This document shows, one piece after another, positions 32,601 through 39,720 of a DNA stretch of 64,000 bases. Each line of letters begins with the position of its first letter. Positions within the stretch are counted from its first letter, which is position 1. Source of the stretch: CAYJLF01 sp964371055 (GTDB lineage Bacteria; Eisenbacteria; RBG-16-71-46; CAIMUX01); contig CAYJLF010000003.1 in NCBI GenBank assembly GCA_964371055.1, forward strand, positions 124,001-188,000, read 5' to 3'. Both the position numbers and the translations under genes were made by a program. The notes under the pieces are model-generated. The model was not told the origin of the DNA, did not search any database, and worked only from the letters and a program-made list of their open reading frames with translations.

Positions 32601-32929
32601 TTGGTGTCGCGGATCGCTTCATCGACATCGGCCCCGGCCTGGAAGCGGACCGTGATGACCGAAGCGCCGTCCGAAGAGGTGCTCAGCATGTCGTCGAGGT
32701 CGTCCAGGGTCTGGAGCTTCTCCTCCAGCTTGTTCGTGACCAGGGACTCGACCTCGAGCGGGCCGGCCCCGGGGTAAGGGACGATCACGAGCGCCAGCGG
32801 AAGCTGGATGTCGGGATTCAGTTCCTTCGGCATGATGCCGAACCCGATGAGTCCCGCGAAGGTGGGGAGCACCACGAAGAGCATCACGACCAGGCGCCAC
32901 TTCGGGAGGAGGAAACGGAAGAAGTTCAC
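29693..32929 (-). CDS. RND (HAE1/AcrB-type) efflux transporter inner-membrane subunit
   Basis: 1078 residues from a GTG at 32929 that overlaps the adaptor stop (GTGA) and has GGGGAGG 7 nt upstream. Twelve-TM RND layout: N-terminal TM (VVMLFVVLPTFAGLIGFG), porter domains (PYPGAGPLEVESLVTNKLEEKL), TM4 region with LILVIGMIVDNAVVVVENIYRHL (the conserved D-N acid motif), and a second-half TM cluster (ALIAVVGLAGVVVNSAIILVDYIN). Exports drugs, metals or endogenous compounds by proton antiport. Last gene of a TolC/adaptor/RND operon. Confidence 0.94.
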   Translation of the reverse strand: MNFFRFLLPKWRLVVMLFVVLPTFAGLIGFGIMPKELNPDIQLPLALVIVPYPGAGPLEVESLVTNKLEEKLQTLDDLDDMLSTSSDGASVITVRFQAGADVDEAIRDTKEIVSDVKGDLPGDILDPEVLELNFNDFPIVVISLTGLDDYVALTEAAEDLQTELEGIPNVLEAAIIGGSEREFQVDADLSRLQTYRLTLLDLIDAIAGSNAELPGGLVDMAGSNFQVRVDGKLRGVDDLRSVVVAGSAAGIVRLGDVAGIRDGIKEASTFSRLERKPTVSLAVKKRQGTNTIDVTRRIKEKLEEVRPSLPAGTEYKITGESSQFIERSLTRMRNSAQYGFVVVAAILFLFMGLRNAAVVATVIPLTIFTTLAFLWAARVTINDIVLFSLILVIGMIVDNAVVVVENIYRHLQERKRRAIAAIACGLSPDEATLDARGDELDAIPDEKLDPGAESALPMSKLRAWAAARGASEVALPILTSTLTTVFAFMPMLIMGGVVGEFMGYIPKTVSLALLASFGVAMLVNPVLSATWIKAPLAIKGTRMMRGDRWTRWLRDRFGTLMRWALRHRRLVLLSSIPYAIGAVALIALGVIKVEMFPPADVGQLYINVQAPSGTRVETTNAIVRRIEEVLEEERWKPYLEHYVANVGYSGTSTIDFSFGGGAENFAQIVIDLVDDDQRDLTAQEIQDSMRPFLQSIPGARIDFRPVDSGPPQDAPVVVRIIGEDLERLRSLSESVQERLRAVPGAVDIKDDLEEGSPEILVSLDRERAGLAGVIPIRAALTTRAAVNGAEASTIRQEDKDVDVTVRLAPQYRMDGGDLAQLQVPSLSGTLVPLGQVAEIGRRAGIAGINHIDRERVVRVTASNAPGNSAVEISRRLQSDLKDFPLPPGYRFDYRGDFEQFNESFQSLSLAFLIAILLIYVLMVAQFSSLTQPLVILATIPMGIFGALYGLAIGGQNFALIALIAVVGLAGVVVNSAIILVDYINSRRRAGFSRDEAVVEASLIRLRPVLLTAATTILGLMPLIVDQAEWRPLGFAFVFGLAFATVLTLVIIPMFYTVMDDLRTRVRRIFGLAPIDWRE

Positions 32930-34044
32930 CGGACGTCCTCCCCGGAGCCGCGGGTGACCCGCGTCCGGATCCCCTCCCGCAGGAAGCTCTGCCCGCTCAC
33001 CACCAGGCTGTCCCCCGGCGCGAGTCCCTCGAGCACGATCCACTCGGCTCCGGCCTCCGCCCCCAGCGTCAACGCCCGTTCGCGCGCGATGCCCCCCTCG
33101 ACCACGTACGCGGTCCAGCGGCCCATGCGCTGCAAGGGGACGTCAGCCCGGACGACCGTTGCCTGATCGACGCGACCCACCACGATGCGGGCGGTGGCGG
33201 TCATCCCGTCACTCAACGTGCGATGAGGATTGGCGACGCGCACGCGCACCGGGAAGGACCCACCGAGCGGATCGGCGGCCACGCCGACATCCTCGACCGT
33301 GCCGGTGAAGATCGAATCGGGCAGGGCATCGACCGTGAGGCGGACCGCGGCGCCGGGACGGATGCGGGTGGCATCCAATCCCGACACGGCGAGGATCATG
33401 AGCATCGGATCGAGCTGCATCACGACGTAGGCCGGATCCCCGGGCGAGACGAGGCTGCCGACCTCGACCATCCGGGCGGCGACGAAGCCGTCGAGCGGGC
33501 TCTTGAGGCGGGTGTTGTCGACGGTCCAGCGGGCCAGGCCTTCGGCCGCGATCGCCTGCTCCATCTGGGCCCGCGCCACGTCCCGCCCCGTGCGCGCCGC
33601 GTCCCAGGCCGCGTCGGAGGAGAGCTTCTCCGCATGGAGGGGCTCGAGGCGCCGGAGTGTCGCCTCGGCGTTGTCGTAAGCCGCGCGCGCGAGGGCGGCC
33701 GCCGCCTTCGCCTGGTCGTATCCCAGGCGGAAGCTCTCGTCGTCGAGCTCGGCCAGGACCTGGCCACGCCGGATCGGATCGGAGCGGTCGGCCCGGATCG
33801 TCTTGATCCGGCCGGAGATCTCCGGGTTGAGGCTGACGGTCGCCCAGGCCCGCAGCGTCCCCGGCAGGCGCAACGTCAGTTCCACGGAACGCGGCGAGAC
33901 GACCTCGACCACCACGGGAACGGTCTCGCTCGCCGCCTCGTCCGGGGTCGGATTCTCGCGTTGTGGACGACTGCAGGCGGAGGCCAGCAGGGTCAGCGAG
34001 GCGACGACGAGGCCGCGGGCGGCAACGGAGTGGAGTCGGAGCAT
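32926..34044 (-). CDS. RND efflux periplasmic adaptor lipoprotein (membrane fusion protein)
   Basis: 372 residues with lipobox LLASAC. Lipoyl/biotinyl-like halves are PEISGRIKTIRADRSDPIRRGQVLAELDD and SPLDGFVAARMVEVGSLVSPGDPAYVV, separated by an alpha-hairpin (~110-165). Then come a beta-barrel (GAAVRLTVDALPDSIFTGTVEDVG) and a C-terminal membrane-proximal domain. Anchored by lipid in the inner membrane, it bridges the RND pump and TolC. The stop overlaps the pump start. The gene begins 25 bp after the TolC gene. Confidence 0.93.
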   Translation of the reverse strand: MLRLHSVAARGLVVASLTLLASACSRPQRENPTPDEAASETVPVVVEVVSPRSVELTLRLPGTLRAWATVSLNPEISGRIKTIRADRSDPIRRGQVLAELDDESFRLGYDQAKAAAALARAAYDNAEATLRRLEPLHAEKLSSDAAWDAARTGRDVARAQMEQAIAAEGLARWTVDNTRLKSPLDGFVAARMVEVGSLVSPGDPAYVVMQLDPMLMILAVSGLDATRIRPGAAVRLTVDALPDSIFTGTVEDVGVAADPLGGSFPVRVRVANPHRTLSDGMTATARIVVGRVDQATVVRADVPLQRMGRWTAYVVEGGIARERALTLGAEAGAEWIVLEGLAPGDSLVVSGQSFLREGIRTRVTRGSGEDVR

Positions 34045-34069
34045 CGAAAGGCACTCCCCTGGTTCAGGA

Positions 34070-35530
34070 TCACTCTGCGGACACGATGGGATCTCCCATC
34101 ACCCGGGCCAGCCGGGCGAGCGAGAGCCGGTACTCGATGCGGGTCGTCAGGTCGTTCACCTTCGCCTCCGTCAGACGGGTCTGCACGTCCAGGAGGTCGA
34201 GCTGGGTGGCGTCGCCGGCGGAGTAACGGGCCGACACTTCCCGGTAAGCCTGCTCAGCGGCGGCGAGACGGCGTTCGGCCAGCGTCAATCCCTTACGAGC
34301 GGCCTGGAACTGCGCGTAGTGCGTCTCGACCTCGACCAGCGCGCCATTGTGGGCCGTCCGGGCTCCCTCGCGCACGGCGCGCGCGGTCCGGCGCGACTGC
34401 TGGACCGCCGCGAGATTGCCGAGGCCGAGCGGGAAGCTGTACGACACCGTCCCGGCCACGAACCACGAATCCTCGCCCGCGCTGAAGGTCCCCGGCGTCG
34501 ACTCCCAGCTGTAGCGGTAGAGCAGGCCGACGGAGGGGAGGAGGGAGCCGGCGGTCGCCTTGACGCTCCGTTCCGACGACTCGACGCTCGCCTGCAGCGA
34601 TTTCAGATCGGGCCTCTGGTTCAGCGCGCGCCGGCGGCACTCCTCCAGAGTCAGACTGAACTCCGGCAGGGGGATCTCCTCGGAGACCTCGACCGGCGTC
34701 GCAATCTCCCGATTGAGAACGGCGTTCAGGGCGGCGCGAGCGATCCCGACGCCATCTTCGGCCCGCTGCAATCCCTGCTCGGCCTCGGCCACACCGGCAT
34801 CGATCCGCAAGGCGTCACTGCGGGGGATCATCCCGACCTCGAACATCCGGTCGACGACCCGCTTGTTCTCCCGGAGCTGGTCGACGCTCTCCCGCGCGAT
34901 GCGTGCCAGCCCGAGCGACGCCACGATGCCGTAGTAGGCCTCGCGAGCGTCCAGCCCGACGCGGGCCCGGGTCGCCTCCAGATCATGCCGCGCGGCGCGC
35001 GCCTGGGCGCCGGCGATGCGGCGGGCCTGGTAGATCGAGCCGCCGGCGAAGAGGGGCTGCGTGATGTCGAGTGTGAAGCTGGAAGAATACTCGGGGCGAA
35101 TGACGATCGGCGCGGAAGCGGAGGCATCTCCCGGCGTCCCCGGGATTTCCGTCGGGGGGCCGAAGGCGGAGGGATCGAGCAGCACCTGCTGGTCGTTCTT
35201 CAACCGAGTGAAGCTCGCGCTGGCCTGCGGCAGGAATCCCGAGCTGGCCTGCCAGACGCCGGCCGAGCGCGCGCCCAGCGTCGCTTCCGCCGCCAGCACC
35301 TGCGGGTTGTGGCCCAGCGCTTCGCGGACCGCTTCTTCCTCGCTGAGGGCCGCGGCCCAGGCCGGGCCGTCCGGCGAGACCAGCGCCCCCGCGCCGGCCG
35401 AGACCGCGACGAGAAGGAGGACGACGCGGGCAAGGCGGGCCCGGGGGCGATGCCGCCGGGATCGGCAGGGCAGCCGGGGCTCGTTCGAAGGGAACGACAC
35501 GGTGCCGATGGGTGGAAGAAAGCTCTTCAT
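34070..35530 (-). CDS. TolC-family outer-membrane efflux protein
   Basis: 486 residues. A long basic N-terminal segment precedes the hydrophobic core ARVVLLLVAVSAGAGALV, with cleavage near PAWAA. Two OEP repeats of long coiled coil follow (ALSEEEAVREALGHNPQVLAAEA at the start of the first; SLTLEECRRRALNQRPDLKSLQASVE at the start of the second), with strands such as YRYSWESTPGTFSAGEDSW between. First gene of the tripartite pump operon. The true start may be at a later codon, because the basic leader is unusually long. Confidence 0.92.
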   Translation of the reverse strand: MKSFLPPIGTVSFPSNEPRLPCRSRRHRPRARLARVVLLLVAVSAGAGALVSPDGPAWAAALSEEEAVREALGHNPQVLAAEATLGARSAGVWQASSGFLPQASASFTRLKNDQQVLLDPSAFGPPTEIPGTPGDASASAPIVIRPEYSSSFTLDITQPLFAGGSIYQARRIAGAQARAARHDLEATRARVGLDAREAYYGIVASLGLARIARESVDQLRENKRVVDRMFEVGMIPRSDALRIDAGVAEAEQGLQRAEDGVGIARAALNAVLNREIATPVEVSEEIPLPEFSLTLEECRRRALNQRPDLKSLQASVESSERSVKATAGSLLPSVGLLYRYSWESTPGTFSAGEDSWFVAGTVSYSFPLGLGNLAAVQQSRRTARAVREGARTAHNGALVEVETHYAQFQAARKGLTLAERRLAAAEQAYREVSARYSAGDATQLDLLDVQTRLTEAKVNDLTTRIEYRLSLARLARVMGDPIVSAE

Positions 35531-35704
35531 AACGGGTTCTCCTCGGTGAGCCTCGGTCGGCGCACCCGGGAAGGATATCCGGATCGGAGCGCGTGCGCGT
35601 CAGAAAATCACGAAGGTTGTGTAAAGGCTCCCTCTCCGATCGGTTCATCGGCTCGACCCACGGCGGCCGCGTCCCTCGCGCGCGGCGCGGGGGCGCGGCC
35701 CGCG

Positions 35705-35713
35705 TGGTACCAT
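35705..35713 (+). promoter_or_regulatory. Possible extended -10 for the receiver-PPDK gene
   Basis: TGG TACCAT, 75 bp before the ATG at 35788 (4 of 6 plus TGN). Weak on its own, but it matches the pattern of elements at 7151, 39648 and 60595. Confidence 0.3.
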
Positions 35714-35787
35714 CACCCCGCATCGCGTCCGCCCCGGAGCGGCCGGAGCGGCCTGGGTGCGATGCCGCCAGGGTCAAAGGAGTGGGG

Positions 35788-38748
35788 ATGTCCGCGCACC
35801 AGCAACCGTCCGGACGGCTGGAGTTCGATCCGACCTACAACGCGTTTCGCGATCTGATGGCCTTTCGGGTGCGGGAGGTGCTCCTGGTCTCGAGCATCTA
35901 CGACTCGTACATCCTGGAAGAGGACGGGCAGCTCTCCGAGAGCCTCGACGCCGAGTACCACCAGCTCAACCTGAGCTATGCCCCCCGGATCACCCAGGCG
36001 TCGACCGGGGACGAGGCGCTGCAGACGCTCGGCGCGCGACCGTTTGACCTCGTCATCACCCGCGCACGCCTGGGCGGCATGGATCCTATCCGTTTCGCGC
36101 GGGAGGTGAAGGCCGCCCACGCTGACCTCCCGGTCGTGCTGCTGGCGGACCACCCGCCGGAGGCGAACCGCGTCAAGGAGCAGAACGCCGATGGATGCTT
36201 CGACCAGGTCTTCGTCTGGCGAGGCGATGTCGCGCTCTTTCTGGCCATCATCAAGTACATCGAGGACCGCCGGAACGTCGACGCCGACACGGCCCAGGCC
36301 GACGTTCACACGATCATCCTGCTGGAGAACTCGGTCCGTTTCTACTCGACCTACCTGCCGATGCTCTATCGCGAGGTGGTCAAGCAGACCCAGGCGCTGG
36401 TGGCGGACGGGGTCAATCCCCGCCAGCGCCTGCGGCGGATGAAGGGACGGCCCAAGGTGCTGCTGGCCGAGACGTTCGAGGAGGGGTGGGAGCTCTTCCA
36501 GAAGCACCGGCGGTACGTGCTCGGGATCATCAGCGACGCGCGCTTCAACCGCGAAGGAGAGAGCGATCCCTTCGCGGGCATCGAGTTCGTCCGCCGGGTG
36601 AAGGAGATCGACGCGGACATGCCGGCCCTCATCCAGTCGTCGGATGAGGAACTCGGAGGAGCGGCGCGCGATCTGGGGGCGGCCTTCGTGTACAAGCACT
36701 CGCCGACCCTGCTCGCGGATCTGCGCCGCTTCATGCAGACCAGCCTCGGCTTCGGCGATTTCGTCTTCCAGCTTCCGGACGGCGCCGAGGTCGGCCGCGT
36801 GCGGGAGCTGAGCGGAATGGATCGGGCCCTGCGCCAGGTCCCGGCCGAGTCGCTGCTCTACCACGCCTCGCGCAACCACTTCTCGAACTGGTGCATGGCG
36901 CGGACCGAATTCGCGCTGGCGGCGAGACTCCGGCCGCTCAAGGTCGGGGAGTTCACGGACGCGGAGGATCTGCGCCGCTATCTGATCGAGGCGTTCCGCA
37001 AGCTCCGCAGCGACACGCGGCGCGGGATCATCGCCGACTTCTCCAAGGCCGAACTGGACGAACTGGGAGGATTCGCCCGCATCGGGACGGGATCGATGGG
37101 GGGCAAGGGGCGCGGGCTCGGCTTCATCCACGGCCTGCTCAGCCGGCAGCTCGAGGAAGTCGAGGGGGTACGGGTCTACGTCCCGCCGGCCGCGGTGCTG
37201 GGCGCGGACGTCTTCGACGCCTTCCTGCAGGAGAACAACCTGCGGGAGATCGCCCTGTCGGATGCGGATGACGACCGGATCAGCCACGCCTTTCTGAATG
37301 CGCGCCTGCCCGGCTCGGTCATGAGCGACCTGCGCACCCTGGTCGACCGGATCCGCTATCCTCTCGCCGTCCGTTCCTCAAGCCTGCTGGAGGATTCCCA
37401 CGATCAACCGTTTGCGGGGATCTACCGCACCTGCATGCTCCCCGACAACGCGGTCGAGCCGGAGGCCCGGCTGGCCGACCTCTGCGCGGCGATCAAGCTG
37501 GTCTATGCCTCGACCTTCTCGCGGAACGCCAAGGCCTACCTCCACAACACCCCCTATCGTCCGGAAGAGGAACGGATGGCGGTGGTGATCCAGAAGCTCG
37601 TGGGGCGCGCGCACGGGCGCTACTTCTATCCCGACTTCGCGGGCGTCGCGCGCTCGTACAACTACTACCCGGTGCTCGACCTGAAGTCCGAGGATGGGAT
37701 CGCGGTCTGCGCACTCGGCTTTGGCAAGACGGTGGTCGACGGACTGCGGGCCGTGCGTTTCTCGCCCGGGGCGCCCCACGTCATGCCTCAGTTCAGCAGC
37801 ACGGTCGAGATCCTGCGCAACGCGCAGATCGAGTTCTACGCCCTCGACCTTGAGCGCAGCATCGCCTTCTCGTCCCATCAGGTCGAAGACACGCTGATCA
37901 AACTCGAGCTCAGCGCGGCGGAGGAGCACGGCACGCTGGGACCGATGGGGGCGGTCTACTCCCGCGACAACGACGCCGTTTACGACGGGATCTCCCGGAC
38001 CGGCGTGCGATTGGTGACCTTCGGACCAATCCTCAAGCACGGGCTCTTCCCCCTGCCCCAGATCCTGCGCCGGCTCCTGGCGATCGGCGCGGAGGCGATG
38101 AGCTGCCCGGTCGAGATCGAGTTTGCGGTCAACCTGCAGGGCGCAGGGGGAGCGCCGGAGTTCGCCGTGGTGCAGATCCGGCCGATGGTGGTCGAGGTGG
38201 GGACCGAGAACCTCGAGGAGGCGATGCGCACCATCCAGCCGCAGGAGATCCTCTGCTTCAGCGAGTCGGCCCTGGGGCATGGACGGATCCGTGATCTGCG
38301 CGACGTCGTATTCGTTCGCGGCGAGGCGTTCGACCGGGGCCGCACGCAGGCGATCGCGGCGGAAGTGGGCCGGATCAACGCCGGGCTGGAGAAGGAAGGA
38401 CGGCCGTACCTCCTCATCGGGCCCGGCCGGTGGGGGACGTCGGATCGCTGGCTGGGCATTCCGGTCGAGTGGCGGCAGATTTCGGGCGCGCGCGCCATCG
38501 TCGAGACGGACCTGGACGAGGTCCCCGTGCAGCCATCCGAGGGCACGCACTTCTTTCAGAACCTGACCAGCTTCGGCATCGGCTACTTCACCGTGCACCG
38601 GAGAGAAGGCGGCGGTTTCGTCGACTATGACTGGCTGCAGGGGCAGCCGGTGCACGAGGAAACGACGTACTTGCGGCATGTGCGCCTGCCGCGGCCGCTC
38701 GATCTGCGGATCGACGGACGCTCGCGGCGGGGGATCGTGTTGAAGTAG
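35788..38748 (+). CDS. Double receiver protein fused to PPDK/PEP-synthase-type ATP-grasp domain
   Basis: 986 residues from the ATG at 35788 (AAGGAG 5 nt upstream). Residues ~25-170 are a receiver-like domain whose phosphoacceptor position is R92 (LVITRARLGGMDP), so it is a pseudo-receiver. Residues ~225-350 are a second receiver with aspartate D250 (IISDARFN) and a later lysine in FVYKHSP. From ~430 the PPDK N-terminal nucleotide-binding module starts at GSMGGKGRGLGFIHGLL and continues with YPLAVRSSSLLEDSHDQPFAGIYRT and VEIEFAVNLQG...VVQIRPM. The swivelling His domain and PEP-binding barrel of true PEP synthase are missing. It probably phosphorylates or binds a partner rather than making PEP. 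I would not name it PpsA. Confidence 0.82.
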   Translation: MSAHQQPSGRLEFDPTYNAFRDLMAFRVREVLLVSSIYDSYILEEDGQLSESLDAEYHQLNLSYAPRITQASTGDEALQTLGARPFDLVITRARLGGMDPIRFAREVKAAHADLPVVLLADHPPEANRVKEQNADGCFDQVFVWRGDVALFLAIIKYIEDRRNVDADTAQADVHTIILLENSVRFYSTYLPMLYREVVKQTQALVADGVNPRQRLRRMKGRPKVLLAETFEEGWELFQKHRRYVLGIISDARFNREGESDPFAGIEFVRRVKEIDADMPALIQSSDEELGGAARDLGAAFVYKHSPTLLADLRRFMQTSLGFGDFVFQLPDGAEVGRVRELSGMDRALRQVPAESLLYHASRNHFSNWCMARTEFALAARLRPLKVGEFTDAEDLRRYLIEAFRKLRSDTRRGIIADFSKAELDELGGFARIGTGSMGGKGRGLGFIHGLLSRQLEEVEGVRVYVPPAAVLGADVFDAFLQENNLREIALSDADDDRISHAFLNARLPGSVMSDLRTLVDRIRYPLAVRSSSLLEDSHDQPFAGIYRTCMLPDNAVEPEARLADLCAAIKLVYASTFSRNAKAYLHNTPYRPEEERMAVVIQKLVGRAHGRYFYPDFAGVARSYNYYPVLDLKSEDGIAVCALGFGKTVVDGLRAVRFSPGAPHVMPQFSSTVEILRNAQIEFYALDLERSIAFSSHQVEDTLIKLELSAAEEHGTLGPMGAVYSRDNDAVYDGISRTGVRLVTFGPILKHGLFPLPQILRRLLAIGAEAMSCPVEIEFAVNLQGAGGAPEFAVVQIRPMVVEVGTENLEEAMRTIQPQEILCFSESALGHGRIRDLRDVVFVRGEAFDRGRTQAIAAEVGRINAGLEKEGRPYLLIGPGRWGTSDRWLGIPVEWRQISGARAIVETDLDEVPVQPSEGTHFFQNLTSFGIGYFTVHRREGGGFVDYDWLQGQPVHEETTYLRHVRLPRPLDLRIDGRSRRGIVLK

Positions 38749-38792
38749 GCCCGGGCGCCGGACCGCGCTCGCGGCCGCGCGGAGGATGAAGG

Positions 38793-39596
38793 ATGGAAGA
38801 GAGTCGCCTCCCCCAGATCTACGAGGTCGACGGCCTCAGCATCGAACTCTATGACGTGATGCACCCGCCGGGGTCGATGGCCGACACGGCGATGCTCCTG
38901 GAACTCGCCCGCGAGTCGGGCGGACCGGTCCTGGAGCTTGCCAGCGGCACGGGGCGCGTTCTCTTCCCTCTGGCGGAAGCGGGCTACGAGATCACCGGGC
39001 TGGAGAAGAGCCCCGGGATGCTGCGGCGAGCCGGGGAGAAGCTCGCCGCTCTGCCGGCCGAGGTGCGCTCCCGCGTCCGGCTCGTTCCCGGCGACATGCG
39101 GGAGTTCGATCTCGCCGGGGAGTTCGGTCTCATCTACTGCACCTTCCGCTCCTTCCTCGGTCTGCTCGAAGTGGCGGAGCAGAAGTCGTGCCTGCGCAGC
39201 GTGCGGCGGCACCTGCGGCCCGGCGGGCGGTTCATGCTCGATCTCTTCGATCCCCAGGTCGACCGACTGGTGCCGCGCGGGCCGTACTTCCAGAAGAACC
39301 TCGGGGTCTTCTGCCACCCCGTGTCGGGGCGGCGCGTCCTGTGGGAGGCGGTCGACCACGAGAACGATCCGGTGAAGCAGCACCTGGCGGAGATCTGGAG
39401 ATACACCGAGGTCGACGACGCGGGTCGGGTCGTGCGACAGGAGCTGGAGGAGATCCGGCTGCGGTGGACCTACCGTTACGAGCTGCACCATCTCCTCGAG
39501 CTCTGCGGGTTCCGGCTGCTGGCCGAGTATTCCGATTTCCGTCGGTCCGCGCCGGCGTACGGGCGGGAGCTGGTGGTGGTGGCGGAAGGGGCGTAG
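38793..39596 (+). CDS. Class I SAM-dependent methyltransferase
   Basis: 267 residues. The ATG at 38793 has GGAGG 7 nt upstream. Motif I is LELASGTGRVLFPLAEAGYEITGLEKS, then GDMREFDL, LIYCTFRSFLGL and LRPGGRFMLDLFDP (motif post-I to III). The C-terminal strands (LEEIRLRWTYRYELHHLLELCGFRLLAEYSDF) are typical of small-molecule or protein methyltransferases of the methyltransferase-25 group. It lies 44 bp after the receiver-PPDK gene and is probably co-transcribed. Substrate unknown. Confidence 0.88.
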   Translation: MEESRLPQIYEVDGLSIELYDVMHPPGSMADTAMLLELARESGGPVLELASGTGRVLFPLAEAGYEITGLEKSPGMLRRAGEKLAALPAEVRSRVRLVPGDMREFDLAGEFGLIYCTFRSFLGLLEVAEQKSCLRSVRRHLRPGGRFMLDLFDPQVDRLVPRGPYFQKNLGVFCHPVSGRRVLWEAVDHENDPVKQHLAEIWRYTEVDDAGRVVRQELEEIRLRWTYRYELHHLLELCGFRLLAEYSDFRRSAPAYGRELVVVAEGA

Positions 39597-39647
39597 CAGA
39601 GTTAGGCAGAGCTCAGCCCGATCCGGCTGGCCCGCGAACGACGGCGG

Positions 39648-39656
39648 TGGTATCAT
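39648..39656 (+). promoter_or_regulatory. Extended -10 promoter element
   Basis: TGG TATCAT (5 of 6 plus TGN). Initiation about 7 nt downstream would fall near 39663. That excludes the GTG at 39661 as start codon and supports the ATG at 39721. Confidence 0.45.
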
Positions 39657-39720
39657 TTCCGTGCAGCCTGCGATGACGGAGTCCCCTGAAAGTGTGCCTG
39701 GGCCGGTCCGCTGGAGATGC

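Noticed and set aside
35713..37287. 524-codon minus-strand frame opposite the receiver-PPDK gene
   Set aside because: Antisense shadow without motifs; GC-rich third positions keep the opposite frame open.
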